From positions 1-64,000 of the forward strand of contig JBKQIF010000143.1 in assembly GCA_052148435.1 (NCBI GenBank): a stretch of DNA of 64,000 nucleotides. Reading direction: 5' to 3'. The position numbers were made by a program, and so were the translations under genes. How positions within the stretch are numbered: the first letter of the stretch is position 1; every line of letters begins with the position of its first letter. Below the pieces are notes generated by a model. The model was given only the letters and a program-made list of their open reading frames with translations. It was not told the origin of the DNA and made no database searches. The stretch is from JBEKYD01 sp052148435 (GTDB lineage Bacteria > Acidobacteriota > Terriglobia > Bryobacterales > Bryobacteraceae). Of this stretch, positions 15,369 to 24,750 are shown one piece after another.

Positions 15369-18017
15369 TCATTCGTATCGGATCGACCGCAGCGCATCCA
15401 TCCTGGCGGCTCGTCTGGCCGGCACCAGCACCGCTACCATCGCTACCGCCAACAGCAGCACCGACACAGCCGCGAAAGTAGCCCAGTCCCGGGAACTTAC
15501 TCCGTACAGAAAACCGCCCAGGATGCGGCTCACAAAATAAGCCATCGCCAGTCCGATCCCAAGGCCGATGCCCGTCAGCCAGATCCCTTGGCGCGCCAGC
15601 AACCGCAGCACGTCCGCCGGTTGCGCGCCGATCGCCATGCGAATGCCGATCTCCCTGGTTCGCTGCCGCGCCGCATAGCTCATCACCCCGTATAGGCCCA
15701 CGGCCGCCAATGCCAGCGCAATCGCGCCGAAAATCCCGAACAGCGTCCCGCACAGACGCGGCACCAGTAACGCTCTGCCGGCGTGCTCTTCGATGGTCTC
15801 CACGTTGTAGACCGGCAGCGATGGGTCCAGTTCGCGCATCCGCCCGCGAACCGGATCGATAAGAGCAGTTGGCGCGCCCGCCGTTCGCACGCCCAGCACC
15901 ACGCCGTACAACCCCCAGAAGTAGCCGTACTCACGCTCCAGCGAAACGTAGATCTGGGGCCGTGTCCCTTCGGTCGGCGTCCGCGACTTCACGTTTTCTG
16001 CCACCGCAATCGCCTCGTGCGGCATGCCCTCCCAACTCACCACCTTCCCCACCGCGTCTTCGCCCGCGAACAGGCGCGCCGCCAGCGCTTCGTTAATCAC
16101 CGCCGGCGGCAGCCCGGCCCGCCGCCCGCTATCGAAATCGCGTCCCCGCACGAGCGGTATCCCCAGGGTCCGGAAGTACTGGGAGGTGACGCCGTAGATA
16201 TCCGCTATCAGAACTGTGCTCGTGCCGGGCCGCGAGACACCGGCCGCATTCGGCGCCAGGCTCAGCGGCATGGTATCCGCCAGCCCGGCCGATTCCACCC
16301 TGGGAAGCGCGCGCACACGCTCCAGCAAGCCTCCGAACAGTATCTCCGCGCGGCCGTTCGAATATCCGGCCGCCCGCGGATCGAAACTCAGCAGCAGCAC
16401 GTTACGCGCAGTCATTCCCAGGGGCACCGACGAAGCGTTCTTGAAACTCTGCAAAAACAGTCCCGCCGCCACCAGCAGAACCAGCGAAACCGCTACCTGC
16501 GCCACCACCAGCCCGTTCTTCAAGCCAAACCGCCGCAGCGCGAAGATGCCGCCGCCGTCCGCCTTCAGCATCGACGTGAGCTCCACTCGCGTGCCCTTAA
16601 GCGCCGGCGCCAGCCCGAACACAACCGCCGCGACCCCTGCCGTGCCCGCCGTGAAAAGCAAGACTCTCCAGTCGATACCGAAATCGAGCGCGGCCGGAAC
16701 CGGCAGCGTGCCCTGGAGCTTGCCCATGAAGGTAGTCGCGATCCATGCCAGTGCGATGCCAAAGACGGCCCCGATCGCGGCAAGCAGGAAGCTCTCGGTC
16801 AGAAACTGCCGCAACAGCCGTCCGCGGCCCGCGCCGATGGCCAGCCGCACGCCGATCTCGTGCTGCCGCGCCGCCGACCGGGCCAGCAGCAGGTTCGCCA
16901 CGTTGGCGCAGGCCACCAGCAATACCAATCCGACCACCGCCATCAGCGTGCCCAGCAGCATCCTGGCCTCGTCCGGCGCCACCGACAGGGCGTCCGCCGC
17001 CGCCAATCGCAGGTCCCGTTTCGCATTGCCCTGGGGGTACAGCCGGTCCAGCCGTTCTTCCACGATCCCTAGCGCCGCCTGAGCGCCTGCGCGCGAGATT
17101 CCACTCTTCAATCGCGCCGTGACAAAGAGCCAGCCGTAGTTCCGATCCTGTTCCAGCGGCCCGTGCGCGCCCTGTCCCAGTTGCGCCACGGTCTCGGGAT
17201 AGAGCCCCAGGGGAATCCAGAAGTCGGTTGCCAGGCCGCGAATGTTGCCGAAAAAATGCGGGGGCGCAATTCCAATCACGATATAGCTCTTCTCACCCAG
17301 GCTTACCGTCTTGCCCACGATTCCGCCGTCGCCGCCGAACTTGCGCTTCCAGAGCGAGTCGGAAATCACCACCACGCGGGACTTATTCTCTTCGCCGCGG
17401 AAACCCCGGCCCAGCGGCGGTTCCGCGCCCAGCACGTAAAAGTAGTTGGTCGAGACCAGTTGTCCCCAAAGGCGCTCGGGATTGGCGCCGCCGATCGAAC
17501 GCGGCACGGCCGGATAACTCGCCGCCACGTCTTCGAAGGCGCCCACCTGCCCTCGATAGTCCTCGAAATCCGGGTACGAAAGATGTGCCGCGCCATTGGC
17601 GTGATGGAACGACGCCAGCCGCTCCGGCTGGCGCACCGCAAGACTGCCCAACAACACGGCTTTCACTATGCTGAAGACGGTCGTGTTGGCGCCAATGCCC
17701 AAGGCCAGCGAGACCACCGCCGCGGCCGCAAACCCGGGGCTGCGGCCGAGAGCGCGGCCCGAGTACCGCACGTCGCGCGCCAGGTCTTCGAGCCAGGCGA
17801 TCTGCCACGCTGCCCGCGTTTCCTCGCGCGCCCGGGCGCCCGGTCCGAATTCGCGCCGGGCCTCCGCCAGCGCCCGCTCCCGCGCGAGGCCGGCTGCTTC
17901 GAGTTCGTCCGCCCGCGCCTCGATGTGAAACTGAATCTCCTGCTCCAGGTCCTGGTCGAATTGCCGCCGGCGCAATAGATAACCGATGCGATTGCCAATC
18001 TCCTTTTTCAGAGACAT
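15369..18017 (-). CDS. ADOP-family ABC transporter permease
   Basis: 882 residues. Carries the cytoplasmic N-terminal extension typical of PadR-linked ADOPs (residues 1-75: RRRQFDQDLEQEIQFHIEARADELEAAGLARERALAEARREFG). Then follow TM1 (GFAAAAVVSLALGIGANTTVFSIVKAVLL), a MacB_PCD periplasmic domain, FtsX block 1 (HEIGVRLAIGAGRGRLLRQFLTESF), a second periplasmic domain and FtsX block 2 (REIGIRMAIGAQPADVLRLLARQG). ATG at 18017 has a GGAG upstream. It sits 19 nt downstream of the PadR gene on the same strand, the standard PadR-ADOP operon. Export substrate unknown. Confidence 0.93.
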   Translation of the reverse strand: MSLKKEIGNRIGYLLRRRQFDQDLEQEIQFHIEARADELEAAGLARERALAEARREFGPGARAREETRAAWQIAWLEDLARDVRYSGRALGRSPGFAAAAVVSLALGIGANTTVFSIVKAVLLGSLAVRQPERLASFHHANGAAHLSYPDFEDYRGQVGAFEDVAASYPAVPRSIGGANPERLWGQLVSTNYFYVLGAEPPLGRGFRGEENKSRVVVISDSLWKRKFGGDGGIVGKTVSLGEKSYIVIGIAPPHFFGNIRGLATDFWIPLGLYPETVAQLGQGAHGPLEQDRNYGWLFVTARLKSGISRAGAQAALGIVEERLDRLYPQGNAKRDLRLAAADALSVAPDEARMLLGTLMAVVGLVLLVACANVANLLLARSAARQHEIGVRLAIGAGRGRLLRQFLTESFLLAAIGAVFGIALAWIATTFMGKLQGTLPVPAALDFGIDWRVLLFTAGTAGVAAVVFGLAPALKGTRVELTSMLKADGGGIFALRRFGLKNGLVVAQVAVSLVLLVAAGLFLQSFKNASSVPLGMTARNVLLLSFDPRAAGYSNGRAEILFGGLLERVRALPRVESAGLADTMPLSLAPNAAGVSRPGTSTVLIADIYGVTSQYFRTLGIPLVRGRDFDSGRRAGLPPAVINEALAARLFAGEDAVGKVVSWEGMPHEAIAVAENVKSRTPTEGTRPQIYVSLEREYGYFWGLYGVVLGVRTAGAPTALIDPVRGRMRELDPSLPVYNVETIEEHAGRALLVPRLCGTLFGIFGAIALALAAVGLYGVMSYAARQRTREIGIRMAIGAQPADVLRLLARQGIWLTGIGLGIGLAMAYFVSRILGGFLYGVSSRDWATFAAVSVLLLAVAMVAVLVPARRAARMDALRSIRYE

Positions 18018-18036
18018 GCGTGGGCTCCTGTCGATT

Positions 18037-18372
18037 TCACGCCGACTTCATCACCAGCCGGATCGCCTGCACCAGCCGTTCAAACTGGCTCGATTCCCGC
18101 TGCAAGCGCTTCTTGCCTTCCGGAGTAAGCCGGTAGAAGCGCGCCTTTCGGTTGTTCTCCGAAATCCCCCACTCGGCCGCCAGCCATCCCTTCACCAGCA
18201 TGCGGTTCAAGGCCGGATACAGCGACCCATCCTCGACCTCGAGCCCGTCCCCGGAAGCCTGCTTGATCCGCCGCGCAATCGCGTAGCCATGCAGCGGTCC
18301 CCGCCGCAGCGTGCGCAAAACCATCATGTAAAGCGTTCCCGGCAACAGGTCCGGGCGTTCCGGCTGTTTCAT
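18037..18372 (-). CDS. PadR-family transcriptional regulator
   Basis: 111 residues behind a strong GGAGG SD. The winged-helix sequence GTLYMMVLRTLRRGPLHGYAIARRI...DGSLYPALNRMLVKGWLAAEWG is the PadR signature, with a C-terminal dimerisation helix (KKRLQRESSQFERLVQAIRLVM). It very probably represses the ADOP gene 19 nt downstream and itself, being relieved by a small-molecule ligand, as PadR proteins generally do. No palindromic operator was identified with confidence in the 95 nt shared with the divergent gene. Confidence 0.93.
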   Translation of the reverse strand: MKQPERPDLLPGTLYMMVLRTLRRGPLHGYAIARRIKQASGDGLEVEDGSLYPALNRMLVKGWLAAEWGISENNRKARFYRLTPEGKKRLQRESSQFERLVQAIRLVMKSA

Positions 18373-18467
18373 GCGCCGCCTCCTTCCTTGTCCCGACTAT
18401 GTATAGCACCGAAAGGGAAGCGATGCAAGCGCCCCCCTGCCGGAACGACGCCCTGCTAGCATAAGCG

Positions 18468-20570
18468 ATGGCCATGAGACTCCCCACTAACGCTCTTTCG
18501 CGGCTGACACTCCTCGCAGCGGCGCCGGCGCTGTTCCTCGGCCAGACGGCCGCGCCCCTGCGCCCGCCGGCCGTTCCGCTGGTGACCCACAACCCGTTCT
18601 TCAGCGTCTGGTCCGCTGCCGACCGCCTCACCGACGCCGCCACCACCCATTGGACCGGCAAGCCCAACCGCCTCACTGCCCTGGTTCGCATCGATGGCAA
18701 GACCTTTCAGGCGATGGGACGCGAGCGGGCAACTGCCGCCGTCCTCGAACAGAAACGGCTGGAGGTTCTGCCCACCCGCACCATTTACGACTTCTCGGGA
18801 CAAGGCATCCGCCTGGAGCTGACATTCTTCACCCCGGCCTTGCCGCAGGATCTCGATATCCTCTCCCGCCCCGCAACCTATATCGAGTGGACCGTTTCTT
18901 CCACCGACGGAAACCCGCACAAGCTGGAACTCTATTTCGATGCCGCCGCCGATCTGGTGGTGAATACGCCGGACCAGCCTGTCTGGTGGGGCCGCTACTC
19001 GCTCGATGGCCAGACCGTTCTGCGCATGGGCTCCCGCGAGCAAGCGCTGCTCAAACGCCGCGGCGACGATGTCAGAATCGACTGGGGCTATCTCTACCTC
19101 GCCACCGACGGCCGCCCCGGCGCCTCCAGCTCCATCGCTCCTCACTCGCAGGCGCGCGCTCACTTCGAAACCAGCGGCAGCTTACCCGATTCCGACGATC
19201 TCCCCGACGCCACCGCGCCCGGCGCCGGCTCCACCGAAGCCCTCGCCGTCAGCCTCGATCTGGGCAGCGTCGGCGCCACGCCGGTTTCCCGCTACCTGAT
19301 CCTCGCCTATGACGACTTGTACTCCATCGAGTACTTCCAGCGTGCCGAGCGCCCGTGGTGGCGCCGCCATGGCGCCGATGCGGCCGAGCTTCTCCGCAAT
19401 GCCCGCCGCGACCACGATTCCCTGCTCGAACGCAGCCGGGCGTTCGACGACGAGCTCATGGCCGATATGCGCACCGTCGGCGGCGAAGAATATGCCCGCC
19501 TGGGTGCGCTGGCTTACCGCCAGACCCTGGCCGCGCATCAATTGGCCGCCGATGCCGACGGCACGGCCATGTTCTTTCCCAAAGAGAATTTCAGCAACGG
19601 CTGTATCTCCACCGTCGATGTCATCTATCCCAGCGCGCCCTTTACCCTGCTGTTTAATCCGCTGCTGCTGAAAGCCCAGCTTGAACCGGTTCTCCAGTAC
19701 GCCCGCATGTCGCGCTGGCCGTGGCCCTTCGCTCCTCACGATCTGGGCACTTACCCGCAGGCCAATGGACAGGTATATGGCGGGGCCGAGCGCACCGAGG
19801 AAAACCAGATGCCGGTCGAAGAGAGCGGCAATATGTTGATCCTGGTTGCCGCCCTGGCCAAGGTCGAAGGCAATGCCGCTTATGCCGAAAAATATTGGCC
19901 GGAACTTACTAAGTGGGCCGAGTATCTCAAGACCAAGGGACTCGATCCCGAAAACCAGCTTTCCACCGACGATTTCGCGGGCCATCTCGCCCACAACGCC
20001 AACCTCTCGCTCAAAGCCATCCTCGCGCTCGGCGCCTATGGCACCCTCTGTCAGGCTACCGGACGCACCGCCGAAGCCGCCGCCTATCGCGATCTCTCCC
20101 GCGACTACGCCAAAAAGTGGATGGACCTCGCCGCCGAAGGCGACCACTACCGCCTCGCTTTCGACAAGCCCGGCACCTGGAGCCAGAAATACAACTTGGT
20201 GTGGGACCGCATCCTGGGCCTCAACCTCTTCCCCGCCGAAGTTGCCCGCAAGGAAATTGCCTTCTACGAGAGCAAGCAGAACGGTTACGGCCTTCCGCTC
20301 GACAACCGCCGCGATTACACCAAGCTGGATTGGACAATCTGGAGCGCGACACTAGCTTCCGATCGTTCCGATTTCGAGAAACTGATCGCCCCCGTCTACC
20401 GCTGGCTCGGCGAATCCTCCAGCCGCGTCCCGCTCACCGATTGGTACGACACCGTCACCGGCAAGCAGCAGGGCTTTCAAGCCCGTTCCGTAGTAGGCGG
20501 AGTCTTCGTAAAAATGTTGACCGACCCCGCCGTGTGGCACAAATATACCGCCAGAGCGCTGGGTAAATAA
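18468..20570 (+). CDS. Secreted glutaminase-like protein (DUF4965/DUF5127/DUF1793)
   Basis: 700 residues starting MAMRLPTN, with a signal peptide ending around FLGQTAA. The order DUF4964/DUF5127 (LRPPAVPLVTHNPFFSVWS), DUF4965 (EEYARLGALAYRQTLAAHQL... FFPKENFSNGCISTVDVIYPSAP) and DUF1793 ((alpha/alpha)6 part, SGNMLILVAALAKVEG...) is that of fungal and bacterial GtaA-type glutaminases. GtaA is a secreted glutaminase of Aspergillus, but for bacterial homologues activity is rarely tested, and a glycosidase-like function is possible because the fold is (alpha/alpha)6. It stands alone, divergent from the PadR-ADOP operon. Confidence 0.85.
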   Translation: MAMRLPTNALSRLTLLAAAPALFLGQTAAPLRPPAVPLVTHNPFFSVWSAADRLTDAATTHWTGKPNRLTALVRIDGKTFQAMGRERATAAVLEQKRLEVLPTRTIYDFSGQGIRLELTFFTPALPQDLDILSRPATYIEWTVSSTDGNPHKLELYFDAAADLVVNTPDQPVWWGRYSLDGQTVLRMGSREQALLKRRGDDVRIDWGYLYLATDGRPGASSSIAPHSQARAHFETSGSLPDSDDLPDATAPGAGSTEALAVSLDLGSVGATPVSRYLILAYDDLYSIEYFQRAERPWWRRHGADAAELLRNARRDHDSLLERSRAFDDELMADMRTVGGEEYARLGALAYRQTLAAHQLAADADGTAMFFPKENFSNGCISTVDVIYPSAPFTLLFNPLLLKAQLEPVLQYARMSRWPWPFAPHDLGTYPQANGQVYGGAERTEENQMPVEESGNMLILVAALAKVEGNAAYAEKYWPELTKWAEYLKTKGLDPENQLSTDDFAGHLAHNANLSLKAILALGAYGTLCQATGRTAEAAAYRDLSRDYAKKWMDLAAEGDHYRLAFDKPGTWSQKYNLVWDRILGLNLFPAEVARKEIAFYESKQNGYGLPLDNRRDYTKLDWTIWSATLASDRSDFEKLIAPVYRWLGESSSRVPLTDWYDTVTGKQQGFQARSVVGGVFVKMLTDPAVWHKYTARALGK

Positions 20571-20587
20571 GGGGAGTTGCCGGCCGT

Positions 20588-20920
20588 TCACTCAAATATC
20601 GGCGATATCTTCGCCAGCACCTCGTCCATGACCGCGTCCGGAATGCTTTCCAGTTTCCTGCCGCCGCGCGCGGCGAGATCGAGAGCGCGGGGCTGGTCGC
20701 ACCGGACAACGCCCATCGTTTTGGTTCCAGCGCCCGTCAGCGGCACGGCGAAACCTGCCGTCCGCGCGAAATCGCCGCCGCGCGTGATCGGGAGAATTAC
20801 GGGGAGTTGAGTGATCCGGTTGAAGGCCTCCGGCGACACGATAAGCACCGGACGGCGGCCCTTTTGCTCGTGTCCCGACGTAGGGTCGAGACTGACGAGC
20901 CAGATTTCGCCGCGCTTCAT
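20588..20920 (-). CDS. MazF/PemK-family toxin (endoribonuclease)
   Basis: 110 residues, normal MazF length. KRGEIWLVSLDPTSGHEQKGRRPVLIVS is the conserved N-terminus with the beta1-beta2 loop and Arg of the active site; a TRGGDFARTAGFAVPL segment and KTMGVVRCDQPRALDL follow in order. These are sequence-specific mRNA interferases that arrest growth when free of antitoxin. Its start codon overlaps the antitoxin stop by one base (TGATG), giving tight translational coupling. Confidence 0.93.
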   Translation of the reverse strand: MKRGEIWLVSLDPTSGHEQKGRRPVLIVSPEAFNRITQLPVILPITRGGDFARTAGFAVPLTGAGTKTMGVVRCDQPRALDLAARGGRKLESIPDAVMDEVLAKISPIFE

Positions 20921-21177
20921 CAGACCAGCTCGCCGCCCGTTGGCTCACTATCGAGCCATTCCTGCTCTTCGGTGCCGCGCGGCGCCTTTGGATCGCATTG
21001 GGCGAGCAACTCGTCCAGGGTATACCGGCGCCGCTGCTGCGGCTCCACGACGAGGCGGCCGTTTTCGACCGCGATGCCGACCTTGGCGCCCGGTTGCAAG
21101 TGCAGAATATCGAGCAGCGCGGGCGGGACGGCCAGCATGACCGAGCCGCCGACCTTGCGCAGATTGGTAGTGTGCAT
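20920..21177 (-). CDS. Antitoxin, AbrB/MazE-like, of the MazF pair
   Basis: 85 residues from ATG at 21177 (a GTG at 21186 is in frame, but GTGGAAG serves better as the SD). N-terminal SpoVT/AbrB-type swapped-hairpin domain: TTNLRKVGGSVMLAVPPALLDILHLQPGAKVGIAVENGRLVVEP. An acidic C-terminal tail (LAQCDPKAPRGTEEQEWLDSEPTGGE) is suited to wrap and block the toxin. Such antitoxins bind their own promoter alone and with toxin. A perfect palindrome lies 15 nt upstream. Confidence 0.9.
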   Translation of the reverse strand: MHTTNLRKVGGSVMLAVPPALLDILHLQPGAKVGIAVENGRLVVEPQQRRRYTLDELLAQCDPKAPRGTEEQEWLDSEPTGGELV

Positions 21178-21191
21178 GACTTCCACTTTCA

Positions 21192-21209
21192 GTTATATTT
21201 TAATATAAC
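21192..21209. promoter_or_regulatory. Palindromic operator candidate of the toxin-antitoxin operon
   Basis: GTTATATTTTAATATAAC: perfect 8-bp arms around a TT centre, conspicuously AT-rich here. Placed 15 nt before the antitoxin ATG on the minus strand, it would overlap the -10 region, so binding would repress transcription. Autoregulation by AbrB/MazE antitoxins is established for the family; this site is inferred. Confidence 0.65.
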
Positions 21210-21279
21210 ATCCTGGAGAAGGATCTGCACTGGCACCGGACAGCCTTCACTCCGAGCACAAAAATGCACAAAGCGCCCC

Positions 21280-24105
21280 CTATCGCCGCGACAGCTTCTT
21301 CATGATCAGGCTCACCGCACCGTCGGCGTTCGCGGCCGCGCAGGCCGGAGCGCGGGCCTGCCAAAGCTGTTCGGCCTCGGCCAGGTTCGCTTCCGCCGCG
21401 TCGGCATAGGAGGCCGGCCGTTGACGGGCGAGCCGGTCGCGCACTGCCTCGGTATCCGCGCTGCTGCCGCCGCACTGGTGGAGTTCCTCCAGGATGGCCG
21501 TCAGCAACTGGCGTCCGCGGGTGTACCGGGCCACGGCGGCCAGCCGCGGCAGGGTCGGGTCGAGGGCTAGAATCTGGTCGCATTCCGCCAGCCGCTGGCG
21601 CGCGCCGGTGTCGTCGGGCGCGAGCACCAGGCTGGCCCGATAGGCGACTCGCGCGGCTGGATAATTTCCAGCCCCGAATTCGGCATCGGCCAGGCCGTCC
21701 GAAACCGCGGGATTGTGCGGCTCGCGACTCCGCAATTCGCGAAACGCCCCCACCGCGTCGGCGGCGAACCCGTCATCCAGCAGCAGGCGGGCGGCTTGCC
21801 TCTTGCGCTGGGCGTCGGACGCGGCCGCCGCAAGGGCGGAAAGCAATTCGGCGCGCGCCTGCTCCTTCATGCCCGCGCCGCCCAGCGCATCGGCCAACTC
21901 CATGCGGGCCTTCCACGCCCCTTCCGGCCCGCCGCCGGGCCACGCGCCGTAAATGGCGTGCTGATAGTAGGTCACCGCTTCGCCGATCCATCCCTCGCGC
22001 GCCGCCAGGTGCGCCATGGCCAGATTCGCCGGACCGCTGTGCGGATTGGCCTCGAGCGCCCCGTTGAGGTAAATCGCGGCTTCCACCAGGTGGTCGCCAT
22101 CGAGCAGCGCGGTTCCCAGCGCCAGCCGGTCGCCGGCCGAGTGGGTAATCGACACCGCTTTGCGAAACTGGTCCGCGGCTTCGTCGTAGCGCGCGGTGCC
22201 CATCAGCCGATAACCCTCGGCGGCGTAGCGCCCGCCGCGGTCCGCCCGCTCGGCGCGAAACACGAACTGTAACCACCCCGCCAGCAGCACCAGGGCGGAC
22301 AGCACCACTAGCGTGCCCGCAAAACCCCGGTGGCGGGTGCGGCGGGCGCCGGGCGAGGGGAGTGGCGCCGGCCGGCCCAAAGCGTAAGCCCCCATTACAT
22401 CCCGCAGCGATACCGTGCCCTTCAGTTCGCGGATGTTGGTGCGGCTGACCACGGGCAGCACCGGCAAGCCGCTCTGCGCCAGGCGCTGCAAAGCGACCTC
22501 CAGCGGCTGGTCCGAATGCACGTGCGGAAACTTTTCTTCGGTCAGCTCTTCGGCCGGACCGGGATCGGGAACCAGCGCCGCCAGCGGCTCGCTCCCGACC
22601 GCCTCGTCCAGTTGCGCGGCGGTCACCATTCCGCATAGTCCGGATTCATTCTCGACCGGCCAGGCGCCGCGGCCCCAGTCCACTTCGGCGGTGGCGCGGG
22701 CTGCCAGCTCCGAGGCGGGCAACGCCTGCTCCTCCGGACGGAAGGCGTTGGCCACCGTCATTAACGTTTCCCGCGCCCGCGCCCCACCCGGCAGGCGAAT
22801 GCCGTCCTGGTGCAGTAGTGCCTCGTAAATCGATTCCTCCTGCAGCCGGCTGCTGATGAAATAGCTCACCAGGTTGGCGATCATGAGCGGCACGATGATG
22901 GTGTAGTCGCGCGTGATCTCGAAAATCATGATCACCGACGTCAGCGGCACGCGCACGATGCCCGCAAACGCCGCCCCCATTCCCACCAGTGCGTAGGCGC
23001 CCGCGCTGGCGGTGTAATCGGGAAAAATCTGGTGCGCCACGCCCCCCACCGCGCCTCCCAGCATGGCGCCGATGAACAGGCTCGGGCCAAAGATGCCGCC
23101 CGCATTGCCGGATGCGTAACAGGTAGCGCAAGCGACCAGCTTGAGAACCACCAGCAACGCCATGATGCCGATCAGCATCCGGCCGTTTAAGGCCTCGTCC
23201 ACATAACCGTAGCCCACGCCGAGCACCTGCGGAACGAACCAGCCCATCGCTCCCACCAGCAGCCCGCCCGCCAGCGGCTGGAACGGCAGGGTCGCTTTGG
23301 GCATTTTGAGGAAATGCTTGCGCTGCCACAGCAGCAGCCGCACGAACGCCACCGAAACCAGGCCGCCCACCAGGCCCAGCAGTGCATAGAACACAAACTC
23401 GACCGGGTGCACGAGCTGGTAGGGCGGCACGTGGAACAGCGGTTCGTCGCCCAGCAGCAGGTGGAGCACCATCCACGAAGTCGCCGAGCTGAGCACGATC
23501 GAGCCCAGCACCGGCGCGTGCATGTCCCCCATCACTTCTTCCAGGGTGAAGAGCACCGCCGCAATCGGCGTATTGAAAGCCGCCGCCAGCGCCGCCGCCG
23601 CGCCGATCGGCACCAGCGCCCGCACGCTCTTGGGCGACAGCCCCAGCCGCCGTCCCAGTACCGAAGCGATGCCCGCGGCGACCTGCACCGACGGACCTTC
23701 GCGGCCCAGGGCGATGCCGCTGGCCAGGGTGAGCGAGCACATGCTGAATTTGCCGATTACCGTGCGAAAGCGGATGTAGCCGTCGTGCAGAAACAGGGCC
23801 GTTTTGGTTTGGGGAATGCCGCTGCCGCGCGCATAGGGAAAATAGCGCGCCAGGAAGTAGCCGCTCACCAGCGACCCGAAGACGGGCATCGCCAGTCTGC
23901 GCCAGGACGCCCCGCCGGCCGGATAGAGGCGCCGGCCCAGGTTCTCGGTGACCAGCATAAATGCCACCACCACCATGCCCACCACCGCGCCGATCACCAG
24001 GGTGAGGATGAGCAGGATCTTATTTTCGTCCTGCTCGAACGGAACCGCCGCGCGCCCCCCTTCCTCGCTCACCACCGCATCTTCGTTGCTCGTCGAATCG
24101 CGCAC
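21280..24105 (-). CDS. ClC chloride channel/exchanger fused to CBS and TPR domains
   Basis: 941 residues. Residues 28-430 are a ClC membrane core with filter motifs GSGIPQ (94-99), GREGP (134-138, gating Glu136) and GGIFGP (336-341). Glu189/Glu190 (FTLEEV) sits at the internal proton glutamate position, favouring a Cl-/H+ exchanger. Residues 440-580 form a CBS-like pair (second: FPHVHSDQPLEVALQRLAQSGLPVLPVV). A further TM helix (about 594-616) follows, then about 300 residues of TPR-like repeats (AAEGYRLMGTARYDEAADQFRKAVSI...) ending near residue 930. ClC with CBS is common; the extra TM helix plus TPR domain is not. The TPR part should be outside or inside the membrane depending on the TM count. 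Monocistronic, with no partner gene. Confidence 0.88.
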   Translation of the reverse strand: MRDSTSNEDAVVSEEGGRAAVPFEQDENKILLILTLVIGAVVGMVVVAFMLVTENLGRRLYPAGGASWRRLAMPVFGSLVSGYFLARYFPYARGSGIPQTKTALFLHDGYIRFRTVIGKFSMCSLTLASGIALGREGPSVQVAAGIASVLGRRLGLSPKSVRALVPIGAAAALAAAFNTPIAAVLFTLEEVMGDMHAPVLGSIVLSSATSWMVLHLLLGDEPLFHVPPYQLVHPVEFVFYALLGLVGGLVSVAFVRLLLWQRKHFLKMPKATLPFQPLAGGLLVGAMGWFVPQVLGVGYGYVDEALNGRMLIGIMALLVVLKLVACATCYASGNAGGIFGPSLFIGAMLGGAVGGVAHQIFPDYTASAGAYALVGMGAAFAGIVRVPLTSVIMIFEITRDYTIIVPLMIANLVSYFISSRLQEESIYEALLHQDGIRLPGGARARETLMTVANAFRPEEQALPASELAARATAEVDWGRGAWPVENESGLCGMVTAAQLDEAVGSEPLAALVPDPGPAEELTEEKFPHVHSDQPLEVALQRLAQSGLPVLPVVSRTNIRELKGTVSLRDVMGAYALGRPAPLPSPGARRTRHRGFAGTLVVLSALVLLAGWLQFVFRAERADRGGRYAAEGYRLMGTARYDEAADQFRKAVSITHSAGDRLALGTALLDGDHLVEAAIYLNGALEANPHSGPANLAMAHLAAREGWIGEAVTYYQHAIYGAWPGGGPEGAWKARMELADALGGAGMKEQARAELLSALAAAASDAQRKRQAARLLLDDGFAADAVGAFRELRSREPHNPAVSDGLADAEFGAGNYPAARVAYRASLVLAPDDTGARQRLAECDQILALDPTLPRLAAVARYTRGRQLLTAILEELHQCGGSSADTEAVRDRLARQRPASYADAAEANLAEAEQLWQARAPACAAANADGAVSLIMKKLSRR

Positions 24106-24141
24106 TAGGGCTTAGGGTAGCAAGCCTACGCCTAAACTGGC

Positions 24142-24175
24142 GATTAATGTCAAAACAGGATTAATGTCAAAACAG
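24142..24175. repeat. Tandem 17-nt repeat
   Basis: Two exact copies of GATTAATGTCAAAACAG side by side (24142-24158, 24159-24175), followed by GATT. They lie in the divergent intergenic region between the ClC gene and the 24234 gene. Direct repeats here could be activator sites or slippage products. Confidence 0.7.
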
Positions 24176-24233
24176 GATTGCCGCGGCTGCCCTTAGGTGT
24201 TATCGTGTACACAACGACCCGGAAGGAGTGAGC

Positions 24234-24683
24234 ATGTTCGCCCTGCGCGTATGTTTATGGATTGGGATTTGCTGCGGCGTGGCCGGCGCCGCCGATTGGC
24301 GGGACTTGACCGGCGCCTGGACGCTCGATCCAGCCCACAGCCCCGCCGCCAAGGTGAAGACCGAGTCGCTCACAATTCAGCAGACCGAAAACACCATCGA
24401 GTTCACCGATGCCTTCACCGACGCCAACGGCAAAGATTGGAAATCCGTGTTTCACTGCAACATCGACGGCAACCAGTGCAAAGTGAAAGATCAGGGACAA
24501 AATGCGGTTGTCACCTTCTGGTATAACGGTCTGGCGCTGGTGATGATGGAAACCAAGAAGGAAGGCGCCTACGTCATCAAGAAACGGATCACGCTTTCCG
24601 AAGACGCCAAGACCATGACCGTGGAGTTGGAGCACGTGAATCCACCCGGCGGCAAGGACGTCTACACCTATACCAAGCAGTAG
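24234..24683 (+). CDS. Secreted hypothetical protein
   Basis: 149 residues from ATG at 24234, behind GGAAGGAG. Signal peptide MFALRVCLWIGICCGVAGAA. The mature part starts DWRDLTGAWTLDPAHSP and continues with regular beta-strand text (ESLTIQQTENTIEFTDAF, KRITLSEDAKTMTVELEHV). This resembles the lipocalin/avidin-like small beta-barrel proteins common in Acidobacteria: tolerant of little, acting in the periplasm. No catalytic motif is visible. Function unknown. Confidence 0.7.
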   Translation: MFALRVCLWIGICCGVAGAADWRDLTGAWTLDPAHSPAAKVKTESLTIQQTENTIEFTDAFTDANGKDWKSVFHCNIDGNQCKVKDQGQNAVVTFWYNGLALVMMETKKEGAYVIKKRITLSEDAKTMTVELEHVNPPGGKDVYTYTKQ

Positions 24684-24747
24684 AAGCTCTCAGCCTTCAG
24701 CGGCCGGCATTCAGCCGCACCGGCCTGGACTGATCGCTGAAAGCTTG
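24684..24747. repeat. Imperfect palindrome rich in TCAGC motifs
   Basis: Begins AAGCTCTCAG and ends CTGAAAGCTT (arms match except one base), with extra TCAGC/GCTGA motifs between. Similar TCAGC-dense text occurs at 26868-26892 and 61371-61400. It lies between two genes and ends 4 nt before the putative -10 of ggt. Confidence 0.5.
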
Positions 24748-24750
24748 TCC

